From: an uncultured Collinsella sp.
GTDB taxonomy: Bacteria; Actinomycetota; Coriobacteriia; Coriobacteriales; Coriobacteriaceae
DNA length: 11,768 bases
NCBI GenBank assembly: GCA_900552185.1
Contig: URYT01000048.1
Span: 1 to 11,768 of the forward strand
Reading direction: 5' to 3'
Shown piece by piece: positions 1 to 5,841 of the stretch. Under the pieces are notes generated by a model, which was given only the letters and a program-made list of their open reading frames with translations, was not told the origin of the DNA and searched no databases. A program made the translations under genes and the position numbers. The first letter of the stretch is position 1. The number at the start of each line of letters is the position of its first letter.

Positions 1-441
1 CTCGCCGGCATGCATCACGATGACGCCGCAAGTGCTCGTCTTAACGAACTCGACCATCTTGGGATCGGTGAAGCCGGTCACGTCGTTGACGATCGAGGCG
101 CCGCAGCGCACGGCCGCCTTGGCAACCGCCACATGACGCGTGTCGATCGAGACGATGGCGCCCTCCTTGGCCAGCGCGCGCACCACGGGCAGCACGCGGC
201 GAGCCTCCTCGTCGGGGTTGACCGGGGTAAAGCCGGGGCGCGTGGACTCGCCGCCCACGTCGATGATGTCGGCGCCGGCGTCGAGCATCGCCAGGCCGTA
301 CTCGATGGCGGCATCGGGGTCGAAGTGCTCCCCGCCATCGCTAAACGAATCGGGCGTCACGTTGAGGACGCCCATGATGCGCGGACGGTCAAAGCTGAGC
401 TCGTACTTTCCGCACCGCCATGTCTTGCTGTCGTTCGCCAT
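1..441 (-). CDS. folP: Dihydropteroate synthase, N-terminal 147 residues (3' end outside window)
   Basis: Joins 6-hydroxymethyl-dihydropterin diphosphate to p-aminobenzoate to give dihydropteroate in cytosolic folate synthesis. Seen directly: the pterin-binding motif NVTPDSFSDGG (about residues 27-37), IDVGGESTRPG (about 60-71), VSIDT (about 97-101) and IVNDVTG (about 117-123), in the order expected for a DHPS TIM barrel. The frame is open to base 1, so roughly the last 45% of a normal 270-residue protein is missing. The ATG at 441 has AGGAGG (448-453) six bases upstream. An in-frame ATG at 447 touches the ribosome site and is less likely. It lies 95 bases downstream of the sirtuin gene on the same strand, with its own candidate -10 box, so co-transcription is possible but not required. 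The motifs are near-diagnostic and nothing looks broken. Confidence 0.95.
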   Translation of the reverse strand, partial: MANDSKTWRCGKYELSFDRPRIMGVLNVTPDSFSDGGEHFDPDAAIEYGLAMLDAGADIIDVGGESTRPGFTPVNPDEEARRVLPVVRALAKEGAIVSIDTRHVAVAKAAVRCGASIVNDVTGFTDPKMVEFVKTSTCGVIVMHAGE

Positions 442-459
442 GAACATCCTCCTAAAATG

Positions 460-494
460 CCCACGCCGCCGAGCCTGGGGAGCTGGCGGCGGGG
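460..494 (-). promoter_or_regulatory. GC-rich hairpin in the folP leader, possible terminator or attenuator
   Basis: On the minus strand GCCGCC-AGC pairs with GCT-(C)-GGCGGC around a 7-base loop, extended by a CCC/GGG pair at the base. It is followed a few bases later by CATTTT and then directly by the folP ribosome site. It could end transcription from the upstream sirtuin gene or act in the folP leader. The short T run makes a strong terminator uncertain. Confidence 0.4.
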
Positions 495-516
495 TCGCTT
501 TGCACTCAGTCTTTCT

Positions 517-522
517 ATTGTA
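517..522 (-). promoter_or_regulatory. Candidate -10 box for folP
   Basis: TACAAT (5 of 6 to TATAAT) reads on the minus strand about 75 bases upstream of the folP ATG, just past the stop of the sirtuin gene. The upstream sequence is an alternating CG run with no convincing -35, so this is a weak call. Confidence 0.3.
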
Positions 523-536
523 TCCGCGCGCGCGGG

Positions 537-1289
537 CTAGAACGCAAACGCGGCCGCGATGTCGCAAGAAATCAGCAGGTCGGCATTTGCATCCTGATCG
601 GTGGGAGCAAGGTTGCATATGGCCAGCGTATCGCCGGTAAAGTAACGCGTAAGGCCCGCCGCCGGATACACCACGAGCGAGGTCCCACCCACAATGAGGG
701 CATCGGCCGCGGCGATGGCGGCAACGGCACCGGTCAGCACATGCTCATCGAGCGGCTCCTCGTAGAGCACCACATCGGGCTTGATGCGCCCGCCGCACGC
801 AGGACACACAGGCACGCCCGCGGCGTCCTCGTGCTCGCGCGAGCAAATCCACTCGGCGCTATAGACCGCGCCGCACGACTGGCAAATGTTGCGATGGACC
901 GATCCGTGCAGCTCGAACACGCGCTGCGAGCCGGCCGCCTGGTGCAGACCGTCGATATTTTGCGTCACCACGGCGTCGAGCTTGCCGGCGCGCTCCAGCT
1001 CGGCCAGCTTGGTGTGGCAGCGATTGGGCTTGGCGCCAAGCGCGATCATCTTGGTGCGGTAGAAGTCGAAGAACTCGGCCGGATGCGCCTCGTAAAAGCT
1101 ATGCGACAGCATGGTCTCGGGCGGATAGGCAAACTGCTGGTGATACAGGCCGTCCACGCTGCGGAAATCGGGGATGCCACTTGCCGTGGAAACACCAGCG
1201 CCGCCAAAGAAGACCACGCGCTTGTGGGTGTCAAACAGATCCGCCAGCGCGGCGGAGGCCTGCCTGGGGTCCGATATTGCCTGCGTCAT
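537..1289 (-). CDS. cobB: Sir2-family NAD-dependent protein deacylase (sirtuin)
   Basis: Removes acetyl groups from protein lysines, consuming NAD and giving nicotinamide and O-acetyl-ADP-ribose. A cytosolic protein of 250 residues, the usual size for a bacterial sirtuin. Seen: NAD-binding GAGVSTASGIPDFRS (30-44), TQNIDGLHQAAG (109-120), catalytic His128 in FELHGS, a zinc ribbon with Cys136/Cys139 and Cys162/Cys165, and GGTSLVVYPA (201-210). The Tyr-x2-Arg pair that marks desuccinylase-type sirtuins such as E. coli CobB is not exact here (FYRTK at 76-80, Lys in the Arg place), so a classical deacetylase is my inference. The ATG at 1289 has GGAGG six bases upstream. It is divergent from exoA across 135 bases. 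The symbol cobB is the general bacterial name; npdA or srtN would serve equally. Confidence 0.93.
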   Translation of the reverse strand: MTQAISDPRQASAALADLFDTHKRVVFFGGAGVSTASGIPDFRSVDGLYHQQFAYPPETMLSHSFYEAHPAEFFDFYRTKMIALGAKPNRCHTKLAELERAGKLDAVVTQNIDGLHQAAGSQRVFELHGSVHRNICQSCGAVYSAEWICSREHEDAAGVPVCPACGGRIKPDVVLYEEPLDEHVLTGAVAAIAAADALIVGGTSLVVYPAAGLTRYFTGDTLAICNLAPTDQDANADLLISCDIAAAFAF

Positions 1290-1424
1290 ATGAGTCCTCC
1301 GTCCTTGTTAGTCGGGCAGCGTTGAGCGACGTCCCAGCATGCGGCCTTTAAGTCAGCATGCGCGGATCCCACCCCGCCCCTGTTGCGCTAATCTTAAGCC
1401 TGCCAACCCCGTCGAAAGGACACC
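1290..1424. other. Divergent intergenic region (sirtuin / exoA) with a 9-base direct repeat
   Basis: This spacer must hold promoters for both flanking genes. I find no pair of -35 and -10 hexamers I would trust. It contains CAGCATGCG twice (1335-1343 and 1354-1362), starts 19 bases apart, each with a GCATGC palindrome at its core. This could be a pair of operator half sites or chance. Confidence 0.3.
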
Positions 1425-2243
1425 ATGCCTCAGACTTACACTTTCGCCTCGTGGAACGTCAACGGCCTGCGCGCCGTGCTCAAAAAGGACCCGAGCTTTA
1501 TCCAGATCGCGCAAGAACTCGACGTCGATATCCTGGCACTGCAAGAGACCAAGCTGCAGGAGGGCCAGGTCGATATTGACCTGCCCGGCTATCACCAAAC
1601 CTGGAGCTACGCCGAGCGTAAAGGCTATTCGGGCACCGCGGTCTTTAGCCGCCAGGAGCCGCTGCGCGTACTGCGCGCCGATGCGCTGCTGCCCTACGCC
1701 GGCGGAGGCGAGGCGGCCGTGCTCGTCGCCCAAGCCGCAACCGAGGGCCGCGTCTGCGCGCTCGAGTTCGACAAATTCTGGTTTGTGGATGTCTACACGC
1801 CCAACGCACAAAATGAGCTCGCGCGCATCGACGTGCGTATGGCCTGGGACGATGCCTACCGCGGCTTTTTGAACGCGCTCGAGCGCGAGACCGGCAAACC
1901 CGTCGTAACCTGCGGCGACTTTAACGTGGCGCATGAGGAGATCGACCTTAAGAACCCCAAGTCCAACCGCGGCAACGCAGGCTTTTCGGACGAGGAACGC
2001 GGCAAGTTTACCGAGCTGCTCAACGCCGGCTTTACCGATACCTGGCGCGCGGCAAACCCCGACGTCGAGGGCGTCTACAGCTGGTGGAGCTATCGCTTTA
2101 ATGCCCGCAAGAACAACGCCGGCTGGCGCATCGATTACTTTCTGGTAAGCGATTCGATCGCCGCCAACGTTCGCGACACCGGCATCCGCGGCGACATCTT
2201 TGGCAGCGACCACTGCCCCGTCACCCTCACGCTAGAGCTCTAG
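1425..2243 (+). CDS. xthA: Exodeoxyribonuclease III (AP endonuclease, ExoA/XthA family)
   Basis: A Mg-dependent enzyme of base-excision repair that cuts 5' of abasic sites and removes blocked 3' ends; cytosolic. 272 residues, a normal family length. Seen: SWNVNGLRA (9-17, Asn11 region), LQETKLQ with metal-binding Glu41, GYSGTAVFS (67-75), DVYTPNA with Tyr124, CGDFNVAHEEIDL with Asp165/Asn167, WWSYRFNARKNNAGWRIDYFLVS with Asp237, and the C-terminal GSDHCPV with Asp262/His263. All catalytic residues of the endonuclease/exonuclease/phosphatase fold are present. The stretch at residues 84-105 is more Ala/Gly-rich than usual in the family. The ATG at 1425 has AAAGGA a few bases upstream. It is followed by two hairpins and a convergent operon. 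Also called exoA in Gram-positives. Confidence 0.96.
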   Translation: MPQTYTFASWNVNGLRAVLKKDPSFIQIAQELDVDILALQETKLQEGQVDIDLPGYHQTWSYAERKGYSGTAVFSRQEPLRVLRADALLPYAGGGEAAVLVAQAATEGRVCALEFDKFWFVDVYTPNAQNELARIDVRMAWDDAYRGFLNALERETGKPVVTCGDFNVAHEEIDLKNPKSNRGNAGFSDEERGKFTELLNAGFTDTWRAANPDVEGVYSWWSYRFNARKNNAGWRIDYFLVSDSIAANVRDTGIRGDIFGSDHCPVTLTLEL

Positions 2244-2259
2244 CCCCAAGTAATTCCTC

Positions 2260-2302
2260 TAGGGGACAGAGGAAAACAGATCATGTGACCCCTCTCCCCC
2301 TA
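2260..2302. repeat. Imperfect hairpin after exoA, outer-motif part of a palindromic repeat
   Basis: TAGGGGACAGAGG (2260-2272) pairs with CCTCTCCCCCTA (2291-2302) with one bulge, around an 18-base loop. It starts 16 bases after the exoA stop. The motifs GGGACAG and CCTCTCCCCCT recur in the same outer positions of the element at 9282-9479, so this is probably part of a dispersed repeat family rather than a plain terminator. Confidence 0.55.
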
Positions 2303-2308
2303 TAAGGT

Positions 2309-2367
2309 GCGGTGGAATAGTTCCTGTTTGGGCAGCAAATAGCCAAAAACGAGAACCATTCCACCGC
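2309..2367. terminator. Long inverted repeat between convergent exoA and ecfS, probable bidirectional terminator
   Basis: Arms 2309-2329 and 2347-2367 match at 18 of 21 positions. The pairing continues with GGC/GCC, leaving a loop of about 8 bases, so almost all 59 bases fold. The inner part of each arm carries a short T or A run. It lies 27 bases beyond the ecfS stop and 65 beyond the exoA stop, as expected for a terminator shared by convergent genes. It may equally be the second half of a mobile palindromic repeat. Confidence 0.55.
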
Positions 2368-2393
2368 AAGTTCGTGAGGGAACGCGAAATGCC

Positions 2394-3107
2394 TTACAGC
2401 CCGTATTTCACGACGACACGGTTAATGCGACGGCACCAAGGCTTGTACAAGGCAGCCAAGAACACGCAGGTCGCGAGGCCGTGTGTGATATCGAACGGCA
2501 CTGCCGTGGCAAGACGTGCCATGGCACCCGCCCACGTGAGCGGTTGAACAAAACCGATGATGTCATACGCGTTGATTACCACGCCGTATAGCAAACCCGA
2601 AGCAAAACCGTAGGTCAGTAGCGCCGGCATGCGCACGGTTCCATCCGCACGGTCGAACGCGCCCGCATGCGCCAGCGCGCCGCCAACATAGCCAACCAGA
2701 CCCCAGGCATACATCTGCCACGGCGTCCACATGCCCTGTCCAAAAAAGAAATTGCTGGTCAGCGCCGCCAGCGCGCCAACCATAAAACCATTACGGCGGC
2801 CAAGCGTCGCCCCCGCGATAATGGCGATAGCGCTCACCGGTTTAAAGTCGGGAATGGGCCCAAACAGGATGCGCCCCGCCGCCGCCAGCGCCGCCAGCAC
2901 CAGCGTGGGCATAATCTGGCGCAAACCCGGACGAGATGCCTCGTAACCCGCAAAGAACAACGCAAGCACCAGCGCCACCACAATCAGCATGGCCAACGCC
3001 GCCTGCTCAACACCCGCCAGCAACGCCGCAGCCATCACTGCGGGAACCGCCAGCAGCAGCGGTATCTCCAGTTTTGCGAGTAGGCGCGCGGCGCGATAAT
3101 CCGTCAT
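2394..3107 (-). CDS. ECF transporter S component (substrate-binding membrane subunit)
   Basis: Integral membrane protein that binds the vitamin or other substrate and docks on the EcfT/EcfA module. From MTDYRAAR it has 237 residues with about six hydrophobic segments. The core GRILFGPIPDFKPVSAIAI then TLGRRNGFMVGALAALTSN, ending in GQGMWTPWQMYAWGLVGYVGG, is the conserved signature of the ECF-type substrate-specific family that often accompanies its own ecfT and ecfA genes. I chose the ATG at 3107, four bases beyond the TGA of the ATPase gene, over a longer frame whose N-terminus would lie inside that gene. AGGG upstream is a modest ribosome site. Substrate cannot be read from sequence: relatives are annotated as cobalamin-type or simply unassigned. 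Last gene of the ecfT-ecfA-ecfS operon. Confidence 0.85.
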   Translation of the reverse strand: MTDYRAARLLAKLEIPLLLAVPAVMAAALLAGVEQAALAMLIVVALVLALFFAGYEASRPGLRQIMPTLVLAALAAAGRILFGPIPDFKPVSAIAIIAGATLGRRNGFMVGALAALTSNFFFGQGMWTPWQMYAWGLVGYVGGALAHAGAFDRADGTVRMPALLTYGFASGLLYGVVINAYDIIGFVQPLTWAGAMARLATAVPFDITHGLATCVFLAALYKPWCRRINRVVVKYGL

Positions 3108-3111
3108 CCCA

Positions 3112-4755
3112 TCACGCCCTATAGAACACGTTGTCGGCAAAGAAGTCGGCCGGGGACTCCATGCAGGCAATCTCGCCGTCAAACATCATGGCGACGTCGT
3201 CGGCTACCTGCTCGACAAAGTCCAAATCGTGCGTAGCCATGATGACGGTGCCGCCAGCCTTCGCATGGTCACGCAGGGCGCGGGCGATGGTGCGGCGACT
3301 CTCCAGGTCCAAGCCCTTCGTGGGCTCGTCAAGCAGCAGCAGCTCGGGGCCGATCAGCAGCAGCTTTGCCAGTGCGAGCAGCTGGCGCTGTCCGCCCGAG
3401 AGGTCGTAGGGGTGGCGCGTCTCCAGGCCGTCCAGCCCCAAGCTCGCCGCGCGCTCCCGCGCCACGGTCTCGTCATATCCGCAGGCTGAAGCCCATTCCA
3501 TCAGCTCGTCGCACACCGTCTCGGCAACCAGCAATGCTTTGGGATTCTGAGGCAGCAACGCCGCCGAGGCCGCTCCGCGCACCATGCGGCCGCGCTGCAG
3601 CTTGGCGGTCTTCGCCAGCACCGAGAGCATCGTCGACTTGCCGCATCCGTTGCCGCCCACGATCGCATGCACCGCACCGGCCGAAAACGACGCGTCGAGC
3701 CCACGCAACACCCAGCCGGACGCTCGATCGTAGCGAAACCAACCTTCCGACAGGGTGGTAGCCGACCCGCCGTGCATTTTTTGGAGTATTCTGCTTCCAT
3801 CCGTGCGCGGGAAGGCTTCCGAGCCATTCTCGAGCGACGTTTGCGCCACAAATTCGGACGATTTGTCCAATTCTGAACTTTTTTTCGCGCTCGATACGTC
3901 CCCGGGCGGCTCCAGAGAGCCCAAATTGTCCTCACGCCTGCTGAATACTCCGTTTTTTGCACATCGGATGGCACCCCACCCCAACGTGCCATCGGAAAAC
4001 AGCGATTCTCGGCGTACCAAAGAAGCCATATCCGCCGCCTCGTGCACGCGGCCATCCTCAATCCGGTACGCACACGTCGCGTATTCGAGCATTGGGCGCG
4101 GCTGATGCGTCGCCACAACAACCGTGCAGCCCAGCTCGCGATTCACACGAAACAGCGCATGCAGGAAATTCTTCTCCGCAACCGGATCAAGCTGAGACGT
4201 GGGCTCGTCGAGCAGCAGCACGCGCGGGCGTAATGCCAGGACAGCCGCCAGCGACAGCAGCTGTTTGCGTCCGCCCGAAAGCGTATCGGTGTCGCGGTGG
4301 AGCCAATCTTCCAGCCCAAAGAAATAGCTGGTCTCAGCTACGCGACGGCGCATCTCATCACGCGCTAGCCCCAAGTTTTCCAGGCCAAACGCCATCTCGT
4401 GCCACACGGTTTCGCACACGATCTGGTTCTCGGGATCCTGGAACACATAACCCACGCGCTCCGCCGATGCCCGCACATCCATGTCGGCGACGGGCTCGCC
4501 CAGCACGCGCAGCTCGCCGGAGCGCGTACCAGCAGGCGCGATCTCGGGCTTGAGCAGCGACTGCAGCGTCGACTTGCCCGAACCGGTACCACCAACAAGC
4601 AGTGCAAACGCACCTTGGGGAACAGACCAGTCGAGCCCCTCGAGCACCGCAGCATCAGCATCGGGGTAGGCAAAGCTCAGGCTCCGCACCTCAATCGCCG
4701 GCGCGGCCGAGCCATATGCCACACCCGCCGCCGAGCTCCTATCAAACCGAGCCAT
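3112..4755 (-). CDS. ecfA: ECF transporter ATPase, two ABC domains fused in one chain
   Basis: Hydrolyses ATP on the cytoplasmic face to power the ECF importer. 547 residues, twice a normal EcfA. Domain 1: Walker A GGTGSGKS (55-62), Q-loop Gln106 in VFQDPENQ, signature LSGGR (159-163), Walker B LLLDEP (179-184), His217. Domain 2: Walker A GGNGCGKS (367-374), Gln403, signature LSGGQ (452-456), Walker B LLLDEP (472-477), His509. Both halves look catalytically complete, so the chain can form the usual EcfA/EcfA' dimer by itself. Start and stop are tightly coupled: the ATG shares one base with the ecfT TGA (TGATG), with AGAGG upstream, and ecfS follows after four bases. Odd: the linker (about residues 265-328) is Ser/Lys/Glu-rich, uses codons rare elsewhere here, and is bounded by inverted repeats (separate entry). 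Confidence 0.95.
   Translation of the reverse strand: MARFDRSSAAGVAYGSAAPAIEVRSLSFAYPDADAAVLEGLDWSVPQGAFALLVGGTGSGKSTLQSLLKPEIAPAGTRSGELRVLGEPVADMDVRASAERVGYVFQDPENQIVCETVWHEMAFGLENLGLARDEMRRRVAETSYFFGLEDWLHRDTDTLSGGRKQLLSLAAVLALRPRVLLLDEPTSQLDPVAEKNFLHALFRVNRELGCTVVVATHQPRPMLEYATCAYRIEDGRVHEAADMASLVRRESLFSDGTLGWGAIRCAKNGVFSRREDNLGSLEPPGDVSSAKKSSELDKSSEFVAQTSLENGSEAFPRTDGSRILQKMHGGSATTLSEGWFRYDRASGWVLRGLDASFSAGAVHAIVGGNGCGKSTMLSVLAKTAKLQRGRMVRGAASAALLPQNPKALLVAETVCDELMEWASACGYDETVARERAASLGLDGLETRHPYDLSGGQRQLLALAKLLLIGPELLLLDEPTKGLDLESRRTIARALRDHAKAGGTVIMATHDLDFVEQVADDVAMMFDGEIACMESPADFFADNVFYRA
3773..3961. repeat. Putative in-frame mini inverted-repeat element inside the ecfA linker
   Basis: The 22-base ends (3773-3794 and the reverse complement of 3940-3961) agree at 15 positions: both begin TGCA and share GGAGTATTC-N-GC, separated by an A run in one and a T run in the other. 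The enclosed 189 bases equal exactly 63 codons, so the ATPase frame is kept. The stretch is less GC-rich than its surroundings and uses AGA, ATA, GGA, TCA and many AAA codons. It falls exactly between the two ABC domains. I see no clear target-site duplication. A MITE-like insertion is inference; an ordinary fast-evolving linker is the alternative. Confidence 0.5.
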
Positions 4756-5648
4756 CAGCCAAACCTCTTCTCATCAATCGCGTGCAACGCGCAAGGCAGC
4801 ACCATCCAGGCAGCGTACACGACATAGCCCGGCCACGGCGCCGGCACCGAGAGCTGCGGATAAAACGAATACTGCGTCGTCGCGGTCCACGCCACTGTCA
4901 CCGTGACCACGCCAAACAGTGCAAGCCCAACCAGCGCAGCAACATCGCCGCGCCCCAGTCGATACCGCGCATACGTCGTACGACGCGTCGCGGCACCCCA
5001 CCCGCGCGAGCGCATCGCGTCCGCGCGCTCCAGCGAATCTTCCATGCCCCAGCCCATCAACACGCTCGACGCCCGCAGGCGCGATCGCACGGGGTCGGCC
5101 GGCGCGCGCCCCGGCACGTCAATCGCATCTTGCACCGCCAGCACCGTGCGGCCGCGGCGCAAAAACTGCGGGATAAGCCGCATGCACATCGAGATCATAA
5201 GCGCAATCACCGGTGCGGCATTGCCCAGCAGCGCGAGCACCTTGTCGTATTCGAGCATCGACGCCGCTGCCTCAAACCACAGCACGCTCGCCACAAACAG
5301 CCCACCCATGCACAGGCCGTAAACCATGCTCTCTAGATACACCGCACGCATGCCAATACGAAACAGCTCCGTCGAGCCCGATGCACTAAACAGCGGATTG
5401 AGCACCGCGATAATCAAAATCACCGGCAGCTGCCAGTGAAGCGCCCCCAACGTGCGCGCAGCACCGCGCGTCGCAAGCCCGTACGCCAGCCCACCCGCAA
5501 GCGACAGCGCGATCAGCACCGGTTGCATCGAGAACATGGTGAGCCCCAGCGTCAGCACCATGTAGAGGGCCGGCACAGCCGGATGCGACATCGAGAACGC
5601 CGCGGCGGGCTCGCCGCCAAACTCCTCTTGTATGTTGTCCACGGGCAC
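4755..5648 (-). CDS. ecfT: ECF transporter transmembrane component EcfT
   Basis: Membrane scaffold that couples ATPase motion to the S component. From the GTG at 5648 it has 297 residues, close to the family norm. Seen: a hydrophobic N-terminal region from SMSHPAVPALYMVLTLGL, further membrane segments, and in the cytoplasmic coupling region MRLIPQFLRRGRTVLAV and ADAMRSRGWGAA, the two Arg-containing EcfT motifs that contact the ATPases, then two more hydrophobic segments. The frame is open up to an ATG at 5813 (352 residues). However, the first 55 codons are Arg-rich with TTG/CGG/AGG codons unlike the rest, and a good promoter lies at 5782-5809 inside that extension. GAGGGG sits six bases before the GTG, which decides the start. 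An ATG at 5591 lacks a ribosome site. The stop overlaps the ecfA start by one base. Confidence 0.88.
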   Translation of the reverse strand: MPVDNIQEEFGGEPAAAFSMSHPAVPALYMVLTLGLTMFSMQPVLIALSLAGGLAYGLATRGAARTLGALHWQLPVILIIAVLNPLFSASGSTELFRIGMRAVYLESMVYGLCMGGLFVASVLWFEAAASMLEYDKVLALLGNAAPVIALMISMCMRLIPQFLRRGRTVLAVQDAIDVPGRAPADPVRSRLRASSVLMGWGMEDSLERADAMRSRGWGAATRRTTYARYRLGRGDVAALVGLALFGVVTVTVAWTATTQYSFYPQLSVPAPWPGYVVYAAWMVLPCALHAIDEKRFG

Positions 5649-5775
5649 CCCCGTCCCCTCGCTCAAACGACAGCTCCGCAGCACCGCCAACGCCGCACGC
5701 AAGCAGCGCAAACGCCACGCCGGCGGCGCAAGCCTCAACCGCCGCAAACCAATCGTTACGCGCTCAACATATGCC
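5649..5775 (-). other. ecfT leader with an out-of-frame, coding-like remnant
   Basis: The minus-strand frame just after a TGA at 5766-5764 is open for 39 codons to the ecfT start. It reads as a plausible, hydrophobic protein piece (for example WFAAVEACAAGVAFALLACG) with genome-like codons (GCG, GAG, CTG, GGC). It has no good start of its own except a GTG at 5718. Removing one base from a G5 run (5648-5652) would join it to ecfT. It may be a remnant of a decayed upstream gene, a frameshifted N-terminal extension, or chance. I find no B12-box or other riboswitch signature here. Confidence 0.3.
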
Positions 5776-5781
5776 TGCGGT

Positions 5782-5809
5782 ATCATATTGCGCCGTGTAT
5801 AGTTTCCAA
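5782..5809 (-). promoter_or_regulatory. Candidate promoter of the ecfT-ecfA-ecfS operon
   Basis: On the minus strand TTGGAA (5809-5804) and TATGAT (5787-5782) are separated by 16 bases. They match the sigma-70-type consensus at 4 of 6 and 5 of 6. Transcription would start near 5775, leaving a leader of about 125 bases before the GTG at 5648. Confidence 0.5.
5796..5803 (+). promoter_or_regulatory. Weak candidate -10 region for glmU
   Basis: TGTATAGT reads on the plus strand about 40 bases before the glmU ATG, giving a short leader with the AGGAG ribosome site. No good -35 is visible. It would overlap the divergent ecfT promoter, so the two genes may compete for polymerase. Confidence 0.3.
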
Positions 5810-5841
5810 ACACACGTCTCTATAACGTAACAGGAGATCAC

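Noticed and set aside
1353..2213. Minus-strand open frame opposite exoA
   Set aside because: Antisense shadow; the plus strand carries all exonuclease III catalytic residues.
5649..5813. Longer ecfT start giving a 352-residue protein
   Set aside because: The extra 55 codons are Arg-rich with atypical codon use and overlap a good promoter; the GTG at 5648 has a proper ribosome site.
5821..5826. TATAAC as the glmU -10 box
   Set aside because: It lies only 15 bases before the ATG, which would place the transcript start within the ribosome site.
5649..5841. Cobalamin, TPP or other riboswitch upstream of the ECF operon
   Set aside because: I looked for a B12 box and TPP-type conserved strings on the minus strand and found none. 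The leader of about 125 bases is also short for a cobalamin riboswitch.
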